From contig JACPCT010000347.1 in assembly GCA_016184445.1 (NCBI GenBank), forward strand, positions 1-5,009: DNA of 5,009 nt, in the 5' to 3' direction. Shown here in pieces: positions 1 through 5,009 of this stretch (position 1 is the stretch's first letter; the number at the start of each line of letters is the position of its first letter). Source of the stretch: Candidatus Tectimicrobiota bacterium (GTDB lineage: Bacteria > UBA8248). The notes beneath the pieces were generated by a model. The model was given only the letters and a program-made list of their open reading frames with translations. It was not told the DNA's origin and made no database searches. Position numbers and translations under genes: made by a program.

Positions 1-1
1 C

Positions 2-298
2 GAGGCGGCCGAGACGGAGGCGCTGGCGGGGCTTTTCGGCCGGCGCCGCCCCCTCGCCCTTGCCACCAAGGGCGCGTTGGGCCACCTTTTGGGGGGAGCC
101 CCCGTGGCGGATCTGCTGATCGCCCTGCGCTGCCTGGCGGAGAAGGCGGTGCCGCCCAGCCCCCGGCGGGGGGATGGGGCCGGCGGGGCGCTGCGCTTCC
201 CGCCGGAGCCCGAGCGGGCGGAGGGGCTGCGCCGCGCCCTGGTGCTCAGCTGCGGCCTGGACGGGGTGTGCGGCGCCCTGCTCGCGGCGGCGGGCTAG
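2..298 (+). CDS. Beta-ketoacyl-ACP synthase homologue, C-terminal part (5' end outside window)
   Basis: The reading frame is open from base 2 to TAG at 296-298 and gives the last 98 residues of a thiolase-fold condensing enzyme. The sequence ATKGALGHLLGGAP (window residues 21-34) matches the KAS block around the second catalytic histidine; that histidine is residue 28 (codon 83-85), with the conserved lysine at residue 23. About 70 residues follow it, as in FabF. The C-terminal block that normally reads NSFGFGGTN is here LSCGLDGVC (residues 82-90), so the gatekeeper phenylalanine, most glycines and the asparagine are missing. The catalytic cysteine region lies outside the window, so activity cannot be judged; a non-condensing, chain-length-factor-like role is possible. 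The internal TTG at 77 is not a credible start because the conserved KAS sequence continues upstream. It precedes the dehydratase gene by 268 bases. Family assignment is good; the exact role is unknown. Confidence 0.8.
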   Translation, partial: EAAETEALAGLFGRRRPLALATKGALGHLLGGAPVADLLIALRCLAEKAVPPSPRRGDGAGGALRFPPEPERAEGLRRALVLSCGLDGVCGALLAAAG

Positions 299-333
299 CG
301 GTGAAGTCTGGAAGTTTGTTCGTTGACCAAGTA

Positions 334-348
334 TCAGGACAGGCTCCG
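334..348 (+). repeat. 15-base direct repeat, copy 1
   Basis: TCAGGACAGGCTCCG occurs here and again at 388-402, offset by 54 bases. Copy 1 lies just outside the left end of the palindrome and copy 2 lies in its interrupted left arm. The pair suggests that this intergenic region was built by nested insertion or duplication of short repeat units. Confidence 0.7.
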
Positions 349-358
349 TGAAGGAGAT

Positions 359-462
359 GTCATTCTGAACGGAGCCCTTCGCGTTGCTCAGGACAGGCTC
401 CGCGGAGTGAAGAATCCCGGTTCAAAATCCACACCGAGATTCTTCGCTGCGCTCAGAATGAC
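359..462. repeat. Compound palindromic intergenic repeat (REP/MITE-like)
   Basis: The outer arms GTCATTCTGA (359-368) and TCAGAATGAC (453-462) are exact reverse complements. Inside them, 402-416 pairs with 438-452 as a 15-position stem with one G-G mismatch (405/449) and one G-T wobble (408/446); its core is GAAGAATC (409-416) against GATTCTTC (438-445). The right arm is continuous (438-462). The left arm is split by 33 bases (369-401) which form their own hairpin, CGGAGCC (370-376) against GGCTCCG (396-402). Removing those 33 bases would restore a near-perfect palindrome. Such imperfect palindromes, with GAAGAATC cores and TCATTCTGA ends, are from memory widespread as dispersed intergenic repeats in several GC-rich bacterial groups. 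Another copy of the end motif, GAGAATGAC, lies at 480-488. No transposase is present. Confidence 0.75.
388..402 (+). repeat. 15-base direct repeat, copy 2
   Basis: This is the exact second copy of TCAGGACAGGCTCCG. Its right half, GGCTCCG (396-402), is also the 3' arm of the small hairpin that interrupts the left arm of the larger palindrome. Confidence 0.7.
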
Positions 463-556
463 TCCGGGAGGATCGAGTTGAGAATGACAACCTGGCGGTC
501 CCTCTCATCGAAGGAAGCGAGGCCGGTGAACAACGTGACGGGCTTCCACGCCTAGC

Positions 557-562
557 GGGAGG
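557..562 (+). promoter_or_regulatory. Ribosome binding site of dehydratase 1
   Basis: GGGAGG lies four bases before the ATG at 567. The spacing is slightly short, but it supports this start. I found no upstream in-frame start with a better site, and the protein aligned from this ATG has the same N-terminal spacing to its active site as the second dehydratase in the window. Confidence 0.6.
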
Positions 563-566
563 CGGG

Positions 567-1028
567 ATGCGGTTCCTCTTCTTCGACCGGGTGCTGGAGG
601 CCGAGCGCGGCAAGCGCATCCGCGCCGTGAAGGCCTTCCCGCTCTCCGAGCCCTTCCTGACCGGGCATTTCTCGCGGGCGCCGCGCGTCCCCGGCGCCCT
701 TCTGCTGGAGGCGATGTGCCAGGCGGCGGGCTGGCTCGTCCTCTACTCCTACGGCTACGAGGTCTCGTGCGTCATCTCGCTCGCCGAGGACGTGCGCCTC
801 GCCCCGGACCTGCGCCCGGGGGCGGCGGTGGAGATCACGGGCGAGATCCTGGACACCAACAAGCGCGCGAGCCTCTGCCGGGCGCGCGTGGAGGAGGGAG
901 GCGGGGTGATCGCGAGCGCCAGGCGGCTCATTTTCCCCCATTTTCCCGCCGCGGACCCGGCCGATCTGGAGCGGCGCTTCCGTGCCTACGGCTGGCTGGA
1001 CGGCCTGCCCGCGCAGGAGAAGGGCTGA
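567..1028 (+). CDS. FabZ-like 3-hydroxyacyl-ACP dehydratase (hotdog fold), copy 1
   Basis: A 153-residue single-hotdog protein predicted to dehydrate 3-hydroxyacyl-ACP to trans-2-enoyl-ACP in the cytoplasm. The active-site block HFSRAPRVPGALLLE has the catalytic-type His34 and Glu48, with the same 14-residue separation as FabZ. The block is divergent: RAPRVPG replaces the usual PVMPG context (copy 2 has RFPVMPG). The N-terminus MRFLFFDRVLEAERGKRIRAVK resembles the small FabZ-like proteins found in specialised lipid and polyene clusters rather than housekeeping FabZ. The C-terminal tail after about residue 125 (PADLERRFRAYGWLDG) is not recognised. The stop TGA overlaps the ATG of the following KAS by one base (TGATG), which implies translational coupling. 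It is paralogous to the dehydratase at 3500-3964. It could instead be a non-catalytic or substrate-specific hotdog partner. Family confidence is high; substrate is unknown. Confidence 0.88.
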   Translation: MRFLFFDRVLEAERGKRIRAVKAFPLSEPFLTGHFSRAPRVPGALLLEAMCQAAGWLVLYSYGYEVSCVISLAEDVRLAPDLRPGAAVEITGEILDTNKRASLCRARVEEGGGVIASARRLIFPHFPAADPADLERRFRAYGWLDGLPAQEKG

Positions 1029-2302
1029 TGGAGCGCCCGGTGGCCGTGACGGGGATGGGGCTCGTGACCTCGCTCGGCGCGGACCTCGAGGCCGCCTGGG
1101 GGCGCGCCCTGGCCGGGGAGCCGGGCCTGCGGCCCATCCGCTCCTTCGACGCCTCGGCGCTCCCCGTCGCCGGGGCGGGGGAGGTCCCCCCCGAGGAGCT
1201 AGAGGCGCTGCGCGCCCGCCTGCCCGGGGAGTTCTCCGGCGAGGGGGAGCGGCGGGTGCTCTTCGCCCTGGACGCCGCCCAGCGCGCCTTCGCCGACGCG
1301 GGCCTCGCGCCGGGGGAGGCCGATCCCCTCCGCGCCGGGGTGGTGATGGGCACCGGGCTCAGCACCTACCGCCTGGAGGACATCGCCGCCTGGGCCGGGC
1401 CCGGGGGAAGGCCCGACTGGCTGCGCTTCGCGCGCGAGGCCGGGCGCGCCCATCCGGGCGGCTACTTCAAGAACCCGCCCGAGCGGGCCACCTCGCTCAT
1501 CGCCCGCTCGCTGGGGCTGGCCGGGCCCGCGGGCACCCTCGCCTCGGCCTGCGCGGCGGCCGCCCAGGCGGTGGGCCTGGGGATGGGGCTGATCCGGCGG
1601 GGGGAGGCCGACCTCGTCCTCTGCGGGGGGGCGGACTCGATGATCCATCCGCTCGGGATGGCCATCTTTCTTCTGCTGGGCGCGGCTTCGACGGCGCCGG
1701 GCCCTGCGGAGTCGATCTGCCGCCCCTTCGACCGCCGGCGCTCGGGCCTGGCCGTGGGCGAGGGGGCGGGGGTTGTGGTGCTCGAGTCGGAGTCCCACGC
1801 CGCCCGCCGGGGCGCCGAGCCCTACGCCATGCTCTGCGGCTACGGGGCCAGCATGGACGCCTACCAGGTGACGGCCCCCGACCCCGCGGGCCGGGGCGCG
1901 GCGCGGGCGATGCGGGAGGCGCTCAGGGACGCGGGGATGGCCCCCGCCGAGGTGGCCTACGTGAACGCCCACGGGACGGGGACCAGGCTCAACGACCCGG
2001 CCGAGACCCTGGCCATCAAGGAGGTGTTCGGGGAGTCGGCGAAGCGGCTGGCGGTGAGCTCGACCAAGTCCTTCATCGGCCATCTCATCGCCGCCTGCGG
2101 GGCGCCCGAGCTGGTCTTCACCGTGCTGAGCGTCCAGCGGGACGTTGTGCACCCGACGCGGAACCTGGAGAATCCCGATCCCAAGTGCGACCTGGACTAT
2201 GTCCCCGAGGGCGCGCGCGAGATGCCGGTCGCGGCCGCGATCTCGAACTCGTTCGGCTTCGGCGGCCAGAACGCGGCCCTCGTCGTGAGAAAGGCGGCCT
2301 GA
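1028..2302 (+). CDS. Beta-ketoacyl-ACP synthase (KAS II/FabF-type), catalytically complete
   Basis: A 424-residue condensing enzyme expected to catalyse decarboxylative Claisen condensation of malonyl-ACP with an acyl-ACP. The N-terminus VAVTGMGLVTSLG is typical of the family. The Cys-His-His triad is intact: Cys175 in ASACAAAAQA (codon 1550-1552), His315 in NAHGTGT and His352 in KSFIGHLIAACGAPE, with conserved Lys347. RPFDRRRSGLAVGEGAG (232-248) and the closing NSFGFGGQN (407-415) are also standard. Length matches FabF-type enzymes. The start ATG at 1028 overlaps the preceding stop by one base and has AGGAG at 1015-1019, eight bases upstream; an earlier in-frame start within the dehydratase gene would add only non-homologous sequence. 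The reductase follows with no gap. As the only KAS here shown to have its full active site, it is the best candidate for the chain-extending subunit, possibly paired with the Ser-type homologue downstream. Confidence 0.93.
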   Translation: MERPVAVTGMGLVTSLGADLEAAWGRALAGEPGLRPIRSFDASALPVAGAGEVPPEELEALRARLPGEFSGEGERRVLFALDAAQRAFADAGLAPGEADPLRAGVVMGTGLSTYRLEDIAAWAGPGGRPDWLRFAREAGRAHPGGYFKNPPERATSLIARSLGLAGPAGTLASACAAAAQAVGLGMGLIRRGEADLVLCGGADSMIHPLGMAIFLLLGAASTAPGPAESICRPFDRRRSGLAVGEGAGVVVLESESHAARRGAEPYAMLCGYGASMDAYQVTAPDPAGRGAARAMREALRDAGMAPAEVAYVNAHGTGTRLNDPAETLAIKEVFGESAKRLAVSSTKSFIGHLIAACGAPELVFTVLSVQRDVVHPTRNLENPDPKCDLDYVPEGAREMPVAAAISNSFGFGGQNAALVVRKAA

Positions 2303-3055
2303 ATGCAACTGAGCCTGAGCGGCAAGGTGGCCCTGGTCACCGGGGGCGGAAGGGGAATCGGGCGGGCCTGCTGCCTCGCCCTGGCCGGGGCGGGGGCGGC
2401 GGTGGCGGTCAACTACAGCCGCTCGGCCGAGGCCGCCCGGGAGGTGAAGGAGGCCATCGAGGCCCAGGGCGGGAGGGCGGAGACCTTCGCGGCGGACGTC
2501 TCCTCGCCCGATGAGACCCAGGCCATGTTCGGCAAGGTGAAGGAGGCCTTCGGCACCCTGGACATCCTGGTGAACAACGCGGGCGTCATCCACGACACCC
2601 TGCTCCTCACCATGAAGCCCGACCAATGGGCGAAGGTGCTCGGGGTGAGCCTGAACGGGGCCTATCACTGTACCCGCCTCGCGGTCGAGATCATGATGCG
2701 CAAGCGCGCGGGCAAGGTGATCAACATCTCCTCGGTGGCCGCCCTCTCGGGCGGGCGGGGGCAGACGAACTACGCCACCGCCAAGGCGGGGCTCGTCGCC
2801 TTCACCCGCTCGTGCGCGGCCGAGATGGGGAGCCGGGGCATCCAGTTCAACGCCGTGCTGCCCGGCATGATCGTGACCGACATGAGCGAGAAGGTGCGCA
2901 AGCACGCGGGCGAGCAGATCCTGGCCCGCATCCCGGCGGGGCGCTTCGGGGAGCCCGAGGACGTGGCCCGGCTGGTCGTCTTCCTGGCCTCGCCCGCCTC
3001 GGACTACATCAACGGCCAGGCCATCGCCGTGGACGGCGGGCTGCTCGCGGGCTGA
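2303..3055 (+). CDS. fabG: 3-oxoacyl-ACP reductase, FabG-like short-chain dehydrogenase
   Basis: A 250-residue classical SDR, the usual FabG length, predicted to reduce 3-oxoacyl-ACP to 3-hydroxyacyl-ACP. The Rossmann glycine motif is TGGGRGIG (13-20). Arg17 in that loop and NYSRS (37-41) are compatible with NADPH use. Further landmarks are NNAG (91-94), Asn118, Ser144 in INISSVAA, and YATAK with Tyr157 and Lys161, completing the Asn-Ser-Tyr-Lys tetrad. LPGMIVTDM (186-194) is the usual post-catalytic Pro-Gly segment, and the C-terminus AVDGGLLAG is standard. The ATG follows the KAS stop directly (TGAATG) with only a weak AAGG upstream, so translation is probably coupled. Many FabG-like SDRs act on other carbonyls, but its place between a KAS and AcpS strongly favours ketoacyl-ACP. 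It would supply the substrate for one or both dehydratases. Confidence 0.92.
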   Translation: MQLSLSGKVALVTGGGRGIGRACCLALAGAGAAVAVNYSRSAEAAREVKEAIEAQGGRAETFAADVSSPDETQAMFGKVKEAFGTLDILVNNAGVIHDTLLLTMKPDQWAKVLGVSLNGAYHCTRLAVEIMMRKRAGKVINISSVAALSGGRGQTNYATAKAGLVAFTRSCAAEMGSRGIQFNAVLPGMIVTDMSEKVRKHAGEQILARIPAGRFGEPEDVARLVVFLASPASDYINGQAIAVDGGLLAG

Positions 3056-3070
3056 GCCCGGGGAGAGGGC

Positions 3071-3490
3071 ATGCGCATCTACCAGGGGGTGGACATGGTC
3101 GAGGTGGGCCGGCTCAGGGAGGCCTGGGAGCGCACCGAGGGCTTCCGCCAGGAAGTGTTCACCGAGGCCGAGAGCGCCTACTGCCTGAAGCACCCGGACC
3201 CCTACCCCCACCTCGCCGCGCGCTTCGCGGTGAAGGAGGCCTGCCTGAAGGCCTTTGGCGTCGGGCTGGGCGCCCCGGGCGGGCTCGGGGGGCTGGGGCG
3301 GCTGCGGGAGGTGGAGGTGGAGTCCTCCCCCTCGGGGAAGCCCCTGCTCAGGCTGCACGGCTCGGTCGAGAAGATGAGCCGCCGCCGCCGCATCCGGCAG
3401 TCCACCGTCTCCATCAGCCACACGCGCGAGCTCGCGGTGGCGACCGTGGTCCTCGTCGGGGAGGAAGTCCCGGACGAGGATGAAGCCTGA
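3071..3490 (+). CDS. acpS: Holo-ACP synthase (AcpS-type 4'-phosphopantetheinyl transferase)
   Basis: A 139-residue protein that should transfer 4'-phosphopantetheine from CoA to a conserved serine of an apo carrier protein. The N-terminus GVDMVEVGRL supplies the metal-binding Asp8; FTEAESAYC (30-38) and ARFAVKEACLKAFG (50-63) supply Glu56 and the CoA-binding lysines; SGKPLLRLHG and the closing SISHTRELAVATVVL are also diagnostic. Start ATG 3071 has GGAGAGG at 3062-3068 and sits 15 bases after the reductase stop. It is somewhat longer than the usual 120-126 residues, through an acidic tail (GEEVPDEDEA) and a glycine/leucine-rich loop (GLGAPGGLGGLGRL, about 65-78) where the family has a shorter GTG-type turn. 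No carrier protein gene is visible, so its partner must lie outside the window. It could be the cell's only AcpS or a pathway-dedicated copy; context favours the latter. Confidence 0.92.
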   Translation: MRIYQGVDMVEVGRLREAWERTEGFRQEVFTEAESAYCLKHPDPYPHLAARFAVKEACLKAFGVGLGAPGGLGGLGRLREVEVESSPSGKPLLRLHGSVEKMSRRRRIRQSTVSISHTRELAVATVVLVGEEVPDEDEA

Positions 3491-3496
3491 GGAGGT
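3490..3496 (+). promoter_or_regulatory. Strong Shine-Dalgarno that fixes the GTG start of dehydratase 2
   Basis: AGGAGGT is a near-consensus Shine-Dalgarno sequence whose first base is the last base of the AcpS stop codon. It lies four bases before GTG 3500 and selects that codon over later ATGs such as Met18 (3551), which would remove conserved N-terminal sequence. Confidence 0.7.
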
Positions 3497-3499
3497 CCT

Positions 3500-3964
3500 G
3501 TGCGCTATCTTCTGGTGGACCGCGTCACGGCGTGGGAGGCGGGCCGCTTCATGGAGGGGGTGAAGAACGTCACCCTGAGCGAGGACTTCCTCCAGTACCA
3601 CTTCCCGCGCTTCCCGGTGATGCCGGGCTCGCTCCTCATCGAGGCCCTGGCCCAGCTCGCCGGATGGCTCGAGGGCGCGGGCACGGATTTCAAGACCTGG
3701 CTCCTGCTCGAGCGCGTCCGGAGCGTCAGATACTACGGCTTCGCCCTGCCGGGGGATCAGGTGGCGCTGCGCGTCGAGGCGGCGGGGGAGGAGGAGGGGC
3801 TGCGCCTCTTCAAGGGGATGGCCATGGTGGAGGGCGAGCGCCGGGCGGTGGTGGACTTCGCCGCCCGCGCGGTGGAGCTGGCGGACTACGAGGACCCCGG
3901 GGAGCAGCGGGCCCACTTCCGCGTGCTGCGGCGCGAGGCCCCTTTTTCGGAAGCCATGCAGTGA
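3500..3964 (+). CDS. FabZ-like 3-hydroxyacyl-ACP dehydratase (hotdog fold), copy 2
   Basis: A 154-residue hotdog protein with a clean FabZ signature, HFPRFPVMPGSLLIE, containing His34 and Glu48, followed by ALAQLAGW. It should convert 3-hydroxyacyl-ACP to 2-enoyl-ACP. The start is GTG, supported by the adjacent AGGAGGT and by alignment with the first dehydratase: both begin MR-(F/Y)-L, have DRV at 7-9, and place His and Glu at identical positions. This copy retains the PVMPG context more faithfully than copy 1. The last 25 or so residues (ELADYEDPGEQRAHFRVL onward) extend past the hotdog core and are not recognised. Its stop TGA (3962-3964) overlaps the GTG of the next KAS homologue by four bases (GTGA). 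It may be the main dehydratase, with copy 1 specialised for other chain lengths, or the two may form a heteromer; neither can be decided from sequence. Confidence 0.9.
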   Translation: MRYLLVDRVTAWEAGRFMEGVKNVTLSEDFLQYHFPRFPVMPGSLLIEALAQLAGWLEGAGTDFKTWLLLERVRSVRYYGFALPGDQVALRVEAAGEEEGLRLFKGMAMVEGERRAVVDFAARAVELADYEDPGEQRAHFRVLRREAPFSEAMQ

Positions 3965-5009
3965 GGGATGGCCGCGAGGTCTGGATCACGGGGGCGGGCA
4001 TGGTGAGCCCGCTGGGGGGGAGCCTGGAGGCCTCCTGGCGGGGGGTGCGCGAGGGGCGCGTCGGCGTCGCGCGCCATCCCCGGCCCGGGGATCCTCCCTT
4101 CCCCGAGCACTTTCTCTACCACGGCGACGTCGAGGGGTTCGAGGAGCCCCCCGAGGTGCCCCCCAGGCTCGCCAGCCAGCGGAAGTTCCTGAACCGGGGC
4201 TCCATCCTCGGCCTCCACGCCGTGAAGGAGGCCGTCGCCCAGGCGGGCGCGGACCTGGCCTCTCTCCCGCCCGAGCGCAAGGCGCTCTATGTCGGGGCGG
4301 GGGACTACACCCGGCTGGGCCACCTCGACTTCTACTCCGCCTTCCGGCAGACCGCCGGGCCCGGCTGGGCCGCGCCCGGGGCCGAGGCACTGAACGAGGC
4401 CGCGCTGCATCAGGTGAACCCCTTCTTCATCCTCGAAGGGCTCGCCAACAACATCTTCAGCTACCTCTCGGCCCTCTACGAGATCATGGGGCCGAACGGG
4501 AGCTTCTCGAGCCTCTCGGCGACCGGGAGCCAGGCGCTGGAGTATTGCGAGCGCGTCGTCCGCCTGGGGGAGGCCGACCTGGGCCTCGCCGTGGGCTGCG
4601 GCTGCTGGTCGAACCCCATCATCCTCTTCGAGCTGGACGGGCTGGGCATCCTCTCCCGGGCGGCGGAGGGCGCGGCTTCCTTCCGCCCCTTCGACCGGAG
4701 GCGGGACGGCTTCTTCCCGGCCGAGGGCGCGGCCGCCCTCGTGCTCGAGCCTGCCGAAATCGCCCGCGCGCGCGGCGTCCGCCCCCTGGGCCGCGTCCTG
4801 GGGACGGGCAACTTCCAGGAGCTCTCCGCCGAGCGGAACCTGGCCGTGCCCCGCGAGGCGGTCCGCCGGGCCTGCCGGGAGGCGCTCGCCGAGGCTGCCC
4901 TCCCGCTCAAGGAGTTGGCCTTCATCCTCCCCCACGGGAGCGGGACGCCCCGGGGGGATGGCGCCGAGCTCCGCGCCCTGCAGGTGCTTTTCGGGGAGGA
5001 GGGGTCCTC
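3961..5009 (+). CDS. KAS homologue with Cys-to-Ser active site, chain-length-factor-like (3' end outside window)
   Basis: The frame is open from GTG 3961 to the right edge, giving 349 residues. It begins VRDGREVWITGAGMVSPLGG, the KAS N-terminus; starting at the ATG at 4000 would cut into that motif. A weak GGAAG lies at 3949-3953. Landmarks: MGPNGSFSSLSATGSQALE around the nucleophile elbow, FRPFDRRRDGFFPAEGAAALVLE (GEGA changed to AEGA) and LPHGSGT with His325 (codon 4933-4935). At the nucleophile position the family's ACASG reads LSATG, so Ser186 (TCG, 4516-4518) replaces cysteine. The region of the second histidine is cut off. Loss of the cysteine is typical of chain-length factors, which pair with an active KAS, though those usually carry glutamine; a decarboxylase or other acyl-handling role is also possible. 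The four-base overlap with dehydratase 2 ties it to the operon. Family is confident; function is inferred. Confidence 0.87.
   Translation, partial: MRDGREVWITGAGMVSPLGGSLEASWRGVREGRVGVARHPRPGDPPFPEHFLYHGDVEGFEEPPEVPPRLASQRKFLNRGSILGLHAVKEAVAQAGADLASLPPERKALYVGAGDYTRLGHLDFYSAFRQTAGPGWAAPGAEALNEAALHQVNPFFILEGLANNIFSYLSALYEIMGPNGSFSSLSATGSQALEYCERVVRLGEADLGLAVGCGCWSNPIILFELDGLGILSRAAEGAASFRPFDRRRDGFFPAEGAAALVLEPAEIARARGVRPLGRVLGTGNFQELSAERNLAVPREAVRRACREALAEAALPLKELAFILPHGSGTPRGDGAELRALQVLFGEEGS

Larger units (their letters stand above)
299..566. other. Intergenic region, relatively AT-rich, repeat-bearing
   Basis: This 268-base gap is the only substantial non-coding stretch in the window. Its composition is visibly lower in GC than the genes on both sides. 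It holds a 15-base direct repeat, a compound palindrome and, at its right edge, the ribosome binding site of the next gene. I see no convincing sigma-70 promoter: a TTGACC at 323-328 has no acceptable -10 box at the right distance. I also see no classic terminator, since the hairpin is not followed by a T run. A promoter for the downstream genes may still be here, because it is the only place in the window with room for one. Confidence 0.6.

Noticed and set aside
323..351. A possible sigma-70 promoter with TTGACC as the -35 box
   Set aside because: No TATAAT-like hexamer lies 16-18 bases downstream; the sequence there is GC-rich.
402..452. The hairpin as a Rho-independent terminator of the first KAS gene
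   Set aside because: The stem is not GC-rich at its core, the loop is 21 bases, and no T run follows. It fits a dispersed palindromic repeat better.
421..555. A short plus-strand open frame across the repeat, ending at TAG 553-555
   Set aside because: Its translation (TEILRCAQNDS and similar) is simply the palindromic repeat read as protein. It has no supported start or homology.
716..1027. An N-terminal extension of the KAS starting at 716
   Set aside because: The added residues are an out-of-frame reading of dehydratase 1. The KAS family N-terminus begins at the ATG at 1028, which has a well-placed AGGAG.
982..2514. A 510-codon plus-strand frame overlapping the KAS
   Set aside because: The translation is Arg/Gly/Pro-rich out-of-frame sequence. 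The overlapping frame encodes a KAS with a complete catalytic triad.
1199..3916. A 905-codon open frame on the minus strand
   Set aside because: It is antisense to four well-supported genes, its translation is low-complexity and rich in His, Arg, Gly and Pro, and it has no recognisable domain. Long antisense open frames are expected in very GC-rich coding DNA.
3886..4935. A 349-codon minus-strand frame at the right end
   Set aside because: It lies opposite the Ser-type KAS homologue, whose plus-strand frame has clear family motifs; the antisense translation has none.

Overview
This is a GC-rich bacterial window holding one tightly packed, plus-strand operon for a dedicated type II (discrete-enzyme) fatty-acid or polyene-type pathway. 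All seven genes point the same way. The organism cannot be named from the sequence. The very high GC, the free-standing small FabZ-like proteins with an MR-(F/Y)-L N-terminus and the palindromic intergenic repeat would suit a high-GC environmental Gram-negative lineage (deltaproteobacterial, planctomycete-like or one of the uncultivated phyla), but this is only a guess.

Layout. Bases 2-298 are the 3' end of a beta-ketoacyl-ACP synthase (KAS) homologue with an eroded C-terminal motif. Bases 299-566 are the only real intergenic gap. It is visibly poorer in GC than its surroundings and is largely occupied by a palindromic repeat whose left arm is interrupted by a second small hairpin. From 567 onward the genes are nearly gapless: FabZ-like dehydratase 1 (567-1028), a KAS with all expected catalytic residues (1028-2302), a FabG-like ketoreductase (2303-3055), a holo-ACP synthase AcpS (3071-3490), FabZ-like dehydratase 2 (3500-3964) and a second KAS homologue (from 3961, running off the right edge) in which serine replaces the catalytic cysteine. 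Junctions are 1- or 4-base overlaps, 0-base abutment, or gaps of 15 and 9 bases, so co-transcription and translational coupling are likely.

How the genes fit together. The KAS condenses malonyl-ACP with an acyl-ACP, the reductase makes the 3-hydroxyacyl-ACP, one or both dehydratases remove water, and AcpS converts an apo carrier protein to its phosphopantetheinylated form. No enoyl reductase or acyl carrier protein gene lies in the window. Two dehydratases, three KAS-type proteins (at least one apparently unable to condense) and a private AcpS argue for a specialised pathway rather than housekeeping FAS. The gene content recalls aryl-polyene-type clusters (KAS, dehydratase, reductase and KAS sets with a chain-length-factor-like partner), but the product is unknown. 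The most noteworthy points are the Cys-to-Ser KAS homologue, the degenerate C-terminus of the first KAS homologue and the interrupted palindrome.
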